Assembly: GCA_030633365.1 (NCBI GenBank)
Contig: DAOVSY010000165.1
Location: 1 to 6,603 of the forward strand
Length of the DNA: 6,603 nucleotides
Source of the DNA: Spirochaetaceae bacterium
GTDB taxonomy: Bacteria > Spirochaetota > Spirochaetia > B11-G9
Direction of reading: 5' to 3'
The position numbers and the translations under genes were made by a program. The notes below the pieces were generated by a model. The model did not search any database. It was not told where the DNA came from and saw only the letters and a list, made by a program, of their open reading frames with translations. Below, piece by piece: positions 1-6,483 of the stretch. The first letter of the stretch is position 1. The number at the start of each line of letters is the position of its first letter.

Positions 1-1
1 A

Positions 2-931
2 AAAGAAGAATATCTGGATGAGATAATATCCAGAAAAGGAATGGGCAAACCTTTGCAGAAGAATCATCGGGAAGAAGTTTGGGAGTCAAAAATTAAAATT
101 GAGTCCCTCCCTGGTCCAGGATACACCCGTTCTTCTACAGCAGTTCGAATTAAACGATATCTGGAAAATACAGCAGCTAATGACAAAATCAAAGATACAG
201 ACTATCTGTTTATAGATGAATCACAGGATATGTTACCTGTGGAATTGGAAGTACTTAAAAAATTAACCACCCATGCAGTTATTCTTGCTGGAGACGGCGA
301 TCAGTCAATCTACCAGGCACGGTCTCCTTATTCCAGAGGAGGTTTTCAACTTAGAGGTAATACAAGAGTTCTGCATACAAATTTTCGTAATACAATACCT
401 ATTCACAAATTTGCTGAAACTTTTCGAAAGAAATCTTTAAAAGAAGCCGGAGGGGAACTTACTGATGACTCTGCAGCTTTCAGAGAAGGACCTTCTCCTG
501 AGATATATATACCTAAAAAAGATCAACATCTTTCACAACTGCTTATACAGAAAGTAAAGGTATTTATTGAAGAGATTGGATACACACCGGAAAATATTGC
601 TATTTTAATTCCATCTGTAAAGGTAAAAAGCCGTATAGAAGATGGTTTGCTAAAAGCAGGGTATAGTTCTGTCTGGATTAAAGATGATGAATTTAATTTT
701 AGACAGGAAGGTGTTGTCAGATTATGCCCAATTCATTCCAGTAAGGGGCTGGATTTTCCTGTTGTAATGCTTTATTTACCATTTTTATATCCTCCAAAAA
801 ATGAAGAGGAAGAAAAAAAGCAGAGAAACCTTCTTTATGTTGCCTGTACAAGAGCAATGGATAATCTTAATATTTTTGTAGATCCTGGAAAGAACCCAGT
901 GTTAAATGATTTAGTTGAAAGTTTTGAATAA
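2..931 (+). CDS. UvrD/Rep-type SF1 DNA helicase, C-terminal part (5' end outside window)
   Basis: The reading frame is open from base 2, before the first ATG at 41, so this is the 3' part of a longer gene. Superfamily 1 helicases of the UvrD/Rep/PcrA type use ATP to unwind DNA 3'-5'. Motifs seen in order, numbered from the Met at 41: motif II YLFIDESQ (residues 55-62), motif III LAGDGDQSIYQ (82-92), motif IV-like TNFRN (113-117), motif V IHSSKGLDF (231-239) and motif VI YVACTRA (266-272). The Walker A motif and N-terminal domain are not in the window. Only about 115 residues separate motifs IV and V, so the 2B insertion is much smaller than in full UvrD. That suggests a minimal UvrD-like helicase, such as the nuclease-associated or stand-alone ATP-binding-domain kinds. 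The cellular role cannot be decided from this part. The last 17 bases overlap the next gene if that gene starts at the TTG at 915, suggesting translational coupling. Confidence 0.9.
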   Translation, partial: KEEYLDEIISRKGMGKPLQKNHREEVWESKIKIESLPGPGYTRSSTAVRIKRYLENTAANDKIKDTDYLFIDESQDMLPVELEVLKKLTTHAVILAGDGDQSIYQARSPYSRGGFQLRGNTRVLHTNFRNTIPIHKFAETFRKKSLKEAGGELTDDSAAFREGPSPEIYIPKKDQHLSQLLIQKVKVFIEEIGYTPENIAILIPSVKVKSRIEDGLLKAGYSSVWIKDDEFNFRQEGVVRLCPIHSSKGLDFPVVMLYLPFLYPPKNEEEEKKQRNLLYVACTRAMDNLNIFVDPGKNPVLNDLVESFE

Positions 932-2441
932 TATAAAACCTTTAAAAATTATACTTGTTCAACCTTCAGTGGAAGATTTTTATTTTACTCCACACAGAAG
1001 CTCCTCATTGGGATTATATACTCTTGCTGCATTCTGGGAGTCTAAAGGCCATAGATGTCAGGTGATAAACTGTACAATGGAAAAGCCTTTAAAAAAACAG
1101 ATTTGTCTTCCCAAAAGTTTAACCTATCTTAATCCTTATCTGTTAAAACAAAATAAAGATATGCAGGGCAGCTCATGGTTTAGTCAATATTACAGATTTG
1201 GTCCCTCTATTGAAAATTGTGTTGATAATGTATTGGAATATAAACCTGATGTTATTGCTGTTTCATGTTTTGCCTGGAGTTATTCTGATAATACAAGGAT
1301 GCTTTTGGAGAAATTACAGGAAATAAGGAATAAAAATTCCTCCTCATTTGTGTTGGTTGCAGGAGGACCGGGAGTAACTGTAATGCCCGAATATTTTACA
1401 TCTTATGCTGATCTTGTTGTTGAAGGAGAGGGAGAAGATGCTATTAGTTCAATAGAAGAACTAGCCAATAATTTTTCTGCACAAAAAGATTATCTATCCG
1501 AAGGTAAAATATTAAACCTGGAATATAGAGGAGAATTACCTTTTGTATATAACATTAAAAACAGGAGAAACAGTAGTTTTACTGTATCAACCATTATAAG
1601 CCGGGGATGCCCAAAAAGGTGCAGTTTTTGTGCCAATTATCTTGTTTTTGGAAGATCTTTAAGAAAGGTTCCTTTGGTAAACTTAAAAAAAGGAATGGAC
1701 TCTCTTATAGATAAAATTATAGATAAGAAAAATCAACACCAGGAAAAAATAAAACTTCATATAAATTTTGAAGATGACAATATTTTATTTTACAAGGAAT
1801 ATTTTCTTGAAATACTTAACTACATTAATGAACAATGTAAAAAAAATAGCATAGACTTTTCTTTTACAACAGAAAACGGAATGGACTATATTTTGCTTGA
1901 TACCAAACTACTGGACAAATTCTATAGTTTAAATCTTTCACAATTAAACATATCTATGGCTTCAATGGATAATGATCAGCTTAAGTCTGCCAAAAGATCA
2001 GGGGATTTAACAAAACTGGAATCTATTCTTGAAAAAAGTGCAGAACTTAATATCCCGGCTGTTACCTATTTTATCTGCGGGTTAAGTGGAGATACAGCTA
2101 ATAAAACAGTACAGACAATAAACTACCTTCACAGTCTTAATACTTCCATTGGAATATCTCATTACTATCCTGTTCCTGGATTATTTGACTGGCAGAATAA
2201 AAATATATTTTTAGAAAATCCACAGGCTCTCTGCAGAGGATCATCTGCATATCCATGGAATAATAGTCTTAGTACAAAAGAACTAATTACTGCTTTTCGC
2301 CTTGCAAGAACATCAAACTATATTAAAACATCAAACATAGACCAAAAACATATAGATGAGCTGAAGGTAAAACTTTTAAAAGACAGTACTATGAACAATA
2401 AAATGGTTAATACTTTCTTTGCCTACCTGGCTTCCAGTTGA
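915..2441 (+). CDS. B12-binding-domain radical SAM protein
   Basis: A protein of 508 residues. The N-terminal part (about 10-190) looks like the Rossmann-like cobalamin-binding domain of class B radical SAM enzymes: strand KIILVQPS, GLYTLAAFWESKGH, PDVIAVSCF, VLVAGGPGV and LVVEGEGEDAI. It has no DxHxxG motif, as is common in this class, so cobalamin binding is not assured. The radical SAM core begins at about 225. RGCPKRCSFC gives the CxxxCxxC 4Fe-4S ligands C232, C236 and C239; INFEDDN (283-289) and FICGLSGDT (387-395) are further typical core segments. The C-terminal segment contains YYPVPGLFDW. Relatives methylate or rearrange varied substrates; the substrate here is unknown. Start: a TAG at 912-914 in frame rules out extension, and the first in-frame ATG is at 1077, inside the first domain. 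TTG at 915 or 924 must therefore serve. Neither has a clear ribosome site, so coupling to the helicase gene is likely. The 3' end overlaps the convergent gene by 19 bp. Confidence 0.85.
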   Translation: MKVLNNIKPLKIILVQPSVEDFYFTPHRSSSLGLYTLAAFWESKGHRCQVINCTMEKPLKKQICLPKSLTYLNPYLLKQNKDMQGSSWFSQYYRFGPSIENCVDNVLEYKPDVIAVSCFAWSYSDNTRMLLEKLQEIRNKNSSSFVLVAGGPGVTVMPEYFTSYADLVVEGEGEDAISSIEELANNFSAQKDYLSEGKILNLEYRGELPFVYNIKNRRNSSFTVSTIISRGCPKRCSFCANYLVFGRSLRKVPLVNLKKGMDSLIDKIIDKKNQHQEKIKLHINFEDDNILFYKEYFLEILNYINEQCKKNSIDFSFTTENGMDYILLDTKLLDKFYSLNLSQLNISMASMDNDQLKSAKRSGDLTKLESILEKSAELNIPAVTYFICGLSGDTANKTVQTINYLHSLNTSIGISHYYPVPGLFDWQNKNIFLENPQALCRGSSAYPWNNSLSTKELITAFRLARTSNYIKTSNIDQKHIDELKVKLLKDSTMNNKMVNTFFAYLASS

Positions 2442-3199
2442 TCCTCAAACCAGGTAAACATCGCTTTTATTCTGTTGTAAAAGGATTCTTTTTTAGATTT
2501 TGCAAGACCTAAAAAAGTGGATGTTTCTGCAGTGCTGACTCCATAGAACAAAAGACCATCATCAATGGCAGTAACAAAAAGACTAACACTCATATTGCCC
2601 TTATTAACCATTGGAATAAATGAATATTTCATTTTTGTTTCATTGACAATATTGATCCAAATTGTACTACCGTCATACTTATATACTGCCTTATATAAAT
2701 TTTTACCAAAAGTTTTGTCGGTTTGAAGAAGATAACGGTTTAAAATAGCAGGAATTGTTTTATATACAGGATCATCTATGGGATCTGTACTATCCATATT
2801 TTTAACTGCAAAACTTTCGGTATAAAGAGTTCTCATTTTTTTTCTGGATTGAGAGTAGTATTCAATCCCTTTCATTGTTTTAACGGATAAAAGTGTGTTG
2901 TAAACAGAAAGCATAGATGTATTATCTTTTATAATAAGATCACTGTATTTTAATAAAAAAAGAGATTCTACCCCTATTGTAACATCCAGTTTAGATATTT
3001 TTTCCAATAGATCGCTTTTATAATCTGTAGGGAATATATATGACGGTAGCTCTTCATCAAAGAAATATCTGCTAATTTCTCCATCTGAGTAAAGTAAACC
3101 TTTTTCTGCAGGAGAAAGAAAGTCTATTATATTTTCTGCAGCACTAATGTTGAATATGCTGATAAAAAGTAGTAATAAAATGCCTGTTAATTTTTTCAT
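2423..3199 (-). CDS. Secreted protein of unknown function, probably spirochaete-specific (possibly DUF6675)
   Basis: A 258-residue protein from the ATG at 3199. The N-terminus MKKLTGILLLLFISIFNISA is a classical Sec signal peptide, with cleavage likely after A20 or A21. No lipobox cysteine is seen, so the product is probably periplasmic or outer-membrane-associated. The mature part is mixed alpha/beta with conserved-looking blocks GIEYYSQSRKKMRTLYTES (111-129) and GLLFYGVSTAE (215-225). From memory these resemble a family found in Treponema and Spirochaeta, perhaps Pfam DUF6675; I could not check this. No catalytic motif is evident. An alternative ATG at 3217 adds six residues (MGYIRG) ahead of the signal peptide, but it falls inside the spacer of a strong promoter whose predicted start point is 3199, so 3199 is preferred. 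The gene stands alone on its strand, converges on the radical SAM gene with a 19-bp overlap, and is divergent from the YggS-family gene. Confidence 0.8.
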   Translation of the reverse strand: MKKLTGILLLLFISIFNISAAENIIDFLSPAEKGLLYSDGEISRYFFDEELPSYIFPTDYKSDLLEKISKLDVTIGVESLFLLKYSDLIIKDNTSMLSVYNTLLSVKTMKGIEYYSQSRKKMRTLYTESFAVKNMDSTDPIDDPVYKTIPAILNRYLLQTDKTFGKNLYKAVYKYDGSTIWINIVNETKMKYSFIPMVNKGNMSVSLFVTAIDDGLLFYGVSTAETSTFLGLAKSKKESFYNRIKAMFTWFEDQLEAR

Positions 3200-3234
3200 T
3201 CCCCTAATATAGCCCATTAAAATAGAGATGACAA
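3199..3234 (-). promoter_or_regulatory. Sigma70-type promoter giving a leaderless transcript
   Basis: On the minus strand, a -35 box TTGTCA (3234-3229, 5 of 6 consensus) is followed by a 17-bp spacer and a -10 box TATATT (3211-3206, 5 of 6). Counting the last base of the -10 box as -7 puts +1 at 3199, which is the A of the preferred ATG of the secreted-protein gene. The short AGGGG just before that ATG would lie upstream of the transcript and would not act as a ribosome site. Transcription start is inferred from geometry only. Confidence 0.6.
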
Positions 3235-3271
3235 TCTTGTGAGCAGTTTAAAAGTATGTTAAGTTTCAAAG

Positions 3272-3961
3272 ATGAACAAAATAAAAGAAAATTATGACCA
3301 TATACTTGAAAATGTTAAAAAAGCACAAGAAAAATCCGGAAGAAAAAATGATGTCGTCCGAGTAATGGCTGTTACAAAAACAAAGAGTATAGATATTGTT
3401 GAATCAGCTTATTCTGCCGGATTCAGACTTTTTGGAGAAAATAGAATACAGGAAGCAGGTGAAAAGTTCTCAGACTTTCACAAAGATGCCCAGCTGCATA
3501 TAATTGGTCATCTACAATCAAATAAAGTTAAAAAAGCTGTAGAAATATCTTCCTGTATACAGTCTGTAGACAGACTTAAGATTGCTAAAATGATAGATAA
3601 ATTCTGTATTGAATTTTCAAAAACTATCGAAGTATATCTCGAATACAATACATCCGGAGAAGAATCCAAGAGTGGATTTGTTAATGAAGAAGACTTTTTC
3701 CAGACCCTGGAAGAAATAATTAAAATGGAAAATATTCAAATAAAAGGTTTAATGACTATTGGTCCTTTAAGTAATAATGAATCTGCCATTCGTAAGTCTT
3801 TTACATATCTTAGAAATCTAAGGGATAAAGCAAATGCTAAATACCCTGATGCAGGTATTACAGGGTTATCTATGGGGATGTCCGGGGATTATGAAATTGC
3901 TGTGGAAGAGGGGGCAACTTTAATACGTGTTGGAACTGCTTTGTTTGGAGAACGTTACTAG
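3272..3961 (+). CDS. yggS: YggS/PLPBP-family pyridoxal phosphate homeostasis protein
   Basis: A 229-residue protein, close to E. coli YggS in length (234). This single-domain TIM-barrel family resembles the N-terminal part of alanine racemase. It binds PLP on a lysine and buffers free PLP in the cytoplasm, affecting vitamin B6 and amino acid balance, without a proven enzyme activity. Visible signatures: MAVTKT with the PLP lysine K36, FGENRIQEA, IIGHLQSNKVKKA, the SVDRLKIA region, KGLMTIGPL, and the C-terminal LSMGMSGDYEIAVEEGATLIRVGTALFGERY segment that holds the phosphate-binding region. The start at 3272 is the only suitable ATG: the upstream ATG at 3256 is out of frame. The preceding AAAG is a weak ribosome site. 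It is the first gene of a plus-strand operon, with 2 bp to the next gene. The symbol is by family similarity; other names are PLPBP and ylmE. Confidence 0.95.
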   Translation: MNKIKENYDHILENVKKAQEKSGRKNDVVRVMAVTKTKSIDIVESAYSAGFRLFGENRIQEAGEKFSDFHKDAQLHIIGHLQSNKVKKAVEISSCIQSVDRLKIAKMIDKFCIEFSKTIEVYLEYNTSGEESKSGFVNEEDFFQTLEEIIKMENIQIKGLMTIGPLSNNESAIRKSFTYLRNLRDKANAKYPDAGITGLSMGMSGDYEIAVEEGATLIRVGTALFGERY

Positions 3962-3963
3962 TA

Positions 3964-4335
3964 ATGCGAAATCTTTCTTATATTATTATTCTTTTTTTAA
4001 TATTCTCTGTTTTACCTGTAATGGGAGAAGGTCTACCTGATTATGAACCATATGAAGAAGATGAATTCCCCGGGTGGGCTTTAAATCTAAGAAGGGGAGA
4101 GGTTATTTTTTTTGGAACAATTCCATTTACATTTTTTATTTCCAATTTATCCTATGACATATATCAATATGCATCCAACAATTTTGATTCAAATTTTGCT
4201 CCTGCACTTTTTGGTAATACTACTCCTCCTATATTAACAAATACTGAGAAGTTGCAAATTATTGCAGTATCAGTTTCCCTGTCAGGAATTCTTACCATTG
4301 TTGATTATCTGCTGGGAGAACCCTGGAATGACTAG
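3964..4335 (+). CDS. Small exported or membrane protein of unknown function
   Basis: A 123-residue protein. The N-terminus MRNLSYIIILFLIFSVLPVMG is a likely signal peptide (cleavage near VMG-EG). It is followed by an acidic stretch (DYEPYEEDEFPGWA, 26-39) and the basic LNLRRGE. Two further hydrophobic segments at about 46-63 (VIFFGTIPFTFFISNL) and 98-117 (QIIAVSVSLSGILTIVDYLL) could be membrane spans or outer-membrane-anchoring hydrophobic stretches. The pattern of FPGWALNLRR followed by EVIFFGTIPFT recalls, from memory, small spirochaete proteins of unknown role; this was not checked. It sits 2 bp after the YggS-family gene and overlaps the RluD-family gene by 8 bp (ATGACTAG), so it is almost certainly co-transcribed and translated with them. 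A GGAG at 3947-3950 lies 13 bases before the ATG, farther than usual, so initiation may depend on coupling. I do not recognise a function. Confidence 0.75.
   Translation: MRNLSYIIILFLIFSVLPVMGEGLPDYEPYEEDEFPGWALNLRRGEVIFFGTIPFTFFISNLSYDIYQYASNNFDSNFAPALFGNTTPPILTNTEKLQIIAVSVSLSGILTIVDYLLGEPWND
4314..4318 (+). promoter_or_regulatory. Ribosome binding site fixing the rluD start
   Basis: GGGAG ends 9 bases before the ATG at 4328. It lies inside the end of the preceding gene and favours this start over the in-frame TTG at 4262. Confidence 0.6.
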
Positions 4336-5302
4336 GGATATTTCAGAAATATTTACTGTTGATATTAAAGAAGGACTTAGAGCTGATCGCTATTTGGCTG
4401 ACCACTTAAATATTTTTACCAGAAGCCAGATTAAAAATCGAAATGTAAAAATTTTGTTAAATAAAAAAGAGATTAAGCTTAGTAAAATTCTTAATAACGG
4501 AGATGTAATTACAGTTGAGTATGATAATCCTGAAGCTCTGGAGCTAAATCCGGAAAAGATGTATTTAGATATTATTTATGAAGATAAAGATTCTATCGTA
4601 TTAAATAAACCCCAGGGGATGGTTGTTCATCCTGGAGCTGGAAATTATACCGGTACTCTTGTTCATGGGCTTTTGTATCATTGTAATGAAATGGCAGAAA
4701 CGTTTTCTGATGAAGATTTTAGACCGGGAATTGTTCACCGGCTGGACAAAGATACTTCCGGTGTAATTATATCAGCAAAAAATCCGGAATCCCTTGAATT
4801 TTTGGCATCCCAGTTTAGAAATAAAACTACAAAAAAATATTATCTTGCCATAGTAAAAGGCGTACCTGTCAAATCTGAGGGAATTATTGAAACCAATATA
4901 GCACGGGATATAACAAATAGAAAAAAGTTTACAGTATCAGATACCAGAGGAAAAAAGGCTTTTAGCCGGTATAAAGTAATAGAATCCTGGAATAATTTAA
5001 GTTTAGTACTAATGGGCCTGGAAACAGGCCGCACCCATCAGTTAAGAGTTCACATGCTCCATTTAGGTAATTCTATTTTGGGTGACCCTATATACGGTCG
5101 TAAATCAGGATTATTCCCGGAGAGCACTTTAATGCTCCATGCTTTTGAGCTTTCGATCTGCCTGCCATCATTAATAAATAAAGAAAGTACAACTATAAGT
5201 AAGTTCAGAGCGCCTGTTCCTGCACGTTTTCTTGATATAATTAAAAAGTTAAGTAAGTCACCGGAAGAAACTCTTAATCTTATAGAAAAAGCTCTGGGTT
5301 AA
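4328..5302 (+). CDS. rluD: RluD-family 23S rRNA pseudouridine synthase
   Basis: A 324-residue protein from the ATG at 4328 (E. coli RluD is 326). The family isomerises uridines of 23S rRNA; RluD itself makes pseudouridines 1911, 1915 and 1917 in helix 69. Domains: an S4 RNA-binding domain at about residues 18-66 (RADRYLADHL, NKKEIKLS, NGDVITV), then the catalytic domain starting IIYEDKDSIVLNKPQGMVVHPG (83-104). The catalytic loop HRLDKDTSG (137-145) holds the nucleophile D140; KKYYLAIVKG, GRTHQLRVHM (234-243) and LGDPIYG (251-257) follow. An upstream in-frame TTG at 4262 would add 22 hydrophobic residues encoded within the previous gene and is rejected; the 4328 start has a good GGGAG site. 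It overlaps the previous gene by 8 bp and the convergent MBL gene by 23 bp. RluD versus a close RluC/RluA-type relative is not certain, since S4 plus this motif set is shared by RluC and RluD. Confidence 0.93.
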   Translation: MTRDISEIFTVDIKEGLRADRYLADHLNIFTRSQIKNRNVKILLNKKEIKLSKILNNGDVITVEYDNPEALELNPEKMYLDIIYEDKDSIVLNKPQGMVVHPGAGNYTGTLVHGLLYHCNEMAETFSDEDFRPGIVHRLDKDTSGVIISAKNPESLEFLASQFRNKTTKKYYLAIVKGVPVKSEGIIETNIARDITNRKKFTVSDTRGKKAFSRYKVIESWNNLSLVLMGLETGRTHQLRVHMLHLGNSILGDPIYGRKSGLFPESTLMLHAFELSICLPSLINKESTTISKFRAPVPARFLDIIKKLSKSPEETLNLIEKALG

Positions 5303-5843
5303 AGTCCCGTTCTGCTTTAATAGTGGATGGAGGACCATGACTTGGAAATACAAGTGTACAGTCATCCATATCGTTTATCCCTTCGGAAATAGATTTACTT
5401 ATTGCTGATATTGTTTCCTTATTCTCCTCTTCTCCAATACTCCCTGCTCCAAGAGTATCTCCTGTAAAAAGCATTTCTCCAATTTTATAGACAAGAGAAT
5501 CTTTTGTGTGGCCGGAAAATTCAATAACTTTTACTTCTATTCCGGATAGGTTTATAGTACTGTCCGGAGAAATTATATTAGAATTATATCCAAGAATGCT
5601 GTCAGTTGAACTGTAAATTTCAGCATCGTATATTTTTAAGAGTGTTCTTATCCCACCTACATGAGGTTTGTGATTATGAGTAATTAATATATGTTTTATA
5701 TAAAAATCATTATTTTCTATTAGGTTTAATAGTTTTATATTCATTTCCCCTGGATCAATAACTATTGCATCTCCTCCATTATCCGGGCCTATGAGATAGG
5801 AATTTGAAAATCCTGTAAGAGAAAAATTTATAAAACAACGCAT
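5280..5843 (-). CDS. Small metallo-beta-lactamase-fold hydrolase with variant metal motif
   Basis: A 187-residue single-domain MBL-fold protein similar in layout to glyoxalase II/YcbL-like hydrolases. Visible elements: FSNSYLIG and AIVIDPG (start of the beta sandwich), motif THNHKPHVGG with H56, H58 and H61, FSGHTKDSLVY (H112), MLFTGDTLG (D129) and FPSHGPPS (H169). These cover the usual metal ligands except one: the canonical HxHxDH aspartate is proline (P60, codon CCT). A glyoxalase II-like hydrolase normally uses a two-metal site; here the second site may be weakened or built differently, so the substrate and even the activity are open. No signal peptide, so cytoplasmic. The ATG at 5843 is preceded by AGG 5 bases upstream, next to the stop of the pentapeptide gene. 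It is the second gene of a minus-strand pair with a 2-bp gap, and its 3' end overlaps rluD. Confidence 0.85.
   Translation of the reverse strand: MRCFINFSLTGFSNSYLIGPDNGGDAIVIDPGEMNIKLLNLIENNDFYIKHILITHNHKPHVGGIRTLLKIYDAEIYSSTDSILGYNSNIISPDSTINLSGIEVKVIEFSGHTKDSLVYKIGEMLFTGDTLGAGSIGEEENKETISAISKSISEGINDMDDCTLVFPSHGPPSTIKAERDFNPELFL
5286..5318 (-). terminator. Possible terminator for the MBL operon inside the rluD 3' end
   Basis: Read on the minus strand, AAAGC (5318-5314) pairs with GCTTT (5292-5288), enclosing a GGG/CCC inner stem. A short T run (GCTTTTTC) follows. The stem is short and has unequal internal loops, so this is a weak candidate. It would lie within the overlap of the two convergent genes. 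Confidence 0.25.
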
Positions 5844-5845
5844 AT

Positions 5846-6436
5846 CTACCTGTCCCTGTTAAAAAAAGCTTCTTCATAGTTTGAATACTTAAAACTTACA
5901 TTTGATCTTGAGGATTTATAAAAATCAGTTTTTTTAAGATTACATTCTACAAAAGTAATATTTTCCAGTTTTGATGAAGTAAATGTCGAATAATAAAGAT
6001 CAGAATCATTAAAAGAGCATTCTTTTGAAATAATTCCGTTAAAATTGGAATTAACAATATTTGAATCAATAAAATCACAGTCGGAAAAAGTTGAACCCGC
6101 GAAATTTGTATATTTAATAGTAGTATCGTTAAATTTACAATTTTTAAATGTTGAATATTGAAACAAAGAAAATAAAATACTGGATCCTGTAAAATCAATA
6201 TTTGTAAATGTGCTGTTAGAAAAATTAGCTACAATTATCATCTTGTCTTTTAATTCAATGGAATCAAGAATAATAGTTGAATTATTGCAATTCCTTATCA
6301 TCTCTGTTTTTTGTAATTCAAGGGTAATTGATTTTATTAATTCCTCTCTCTCCTCTGTATGTTGAAGACATTTCCCTCTATCATTTAAAGCAAAAAAGTT
6401 ACAGTTATTTTCTGAGCATTTTATATGTGAATACAT
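5846..6436 (-). CDS. Pentapeptide-repeat protein with N-terminal Cys/His cluster
   Basis: A 196-residue protein from the ATG at 6436; a GTG at 6442 would add two residues, and the start is not settled. The N-terminus has four potential metal ligands in C-x4-C-x10-C-x2-H (C7, C12, C23, H26), like a small zinc knuckle, followed by a charged helical stretch (TEEREELIKSITLELQKTEM). From about residue 70 to 194 the chain falls into 25 uninterrupted five-residue units with a central F, I or L (ANFSN STFTN IDFTG ... CSFND SDLYY ... TDFYK). This is expected to form a right-handed quadrilateral beta-helix of about six turns. Family members include DNA-mimic gyrase inhibitors and many of unknown role; nothing here points to a specific target. 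No signal peptide or membrane span is seen. It is the first gene of a two-gene operon with the MBL protein (2-bp gap). Confidence 0.85.
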   Translation of the reverse strand: MYSHIKCSENNCNFFALNDRGKCLQHTEEREELIKSITLELQKTEMIRNCNNSTIILDSIELKDKMIIVANFSNSTFTNIDFTGSSILFSLFQYSTFKNCKFNDTTIKYTNFAGSTFSDCDFIDSNIVNSNFNGIISKECSFNDSDLYYSTFTSSKLENITFVECNLKKTDFYKSSRSNVSFKYSNYEEAFFNRDR

Positions 6437-6444
6437 CCTCACAG

Positions 6445-6470
6445 ATTATCATTTATACAGTATCTGTCAA
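6445..6470 (-). promoter_or_regulatory. Alternative promoter close to the pentapeptide gene start
   Basis: TTGACA (6470-6465, perfect -35) and GATAAT (6450-6445, 5 of 6 for -10) are separated by only 14 bp, shorter than the usual 16-18. If used, +1 would fall near 6438, almost at the ATG, giving another near-leaderless transcript. This competes with the extended -10 site just upstream. Confidence 0.25.
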
Positions 6471-6483
6471 GGAGTTAAAGCAA

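Noticed and set aside
2424..2456. Inverted repeat TACCTGG/CCAGGTA as a terminator
   Set aside because: The loop is 19 bases, the stem is 7 bp, and no T run follows on either strand.
3200..3217. Longer start (ATG 3217) for the secreted protein
   Set aside because: It lies in the promoter spacer, has no ribosome site, and would put six residues before a typical MKK signal peptide.
3235..3271. Promoter for the yggS operon
   Set aside because: TATGTT at 3255-3260 is a possible -10 box, but no -35 box stands at a proper distance, so I do not call it.
4262..4327. Upstream TTG start for rluD
   Set aside because: The extra residues do not fit the family N-terminus, and a better ATG with GGGAG exists at 4328.
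4840..5034. 64-codon minus-strand open frame inside rluD
   Set aside because: It lies wholly within the clearly coding RluD catalytic domain and shows no domain or start signal.
5947..6198. 83-codon minus-strand open frame inside the pentapeptide gene
   Set aside because: It is an alternative frame of the repeat region; its Leu/Ile-rich sequence is a by-product of the regular repeat codons.
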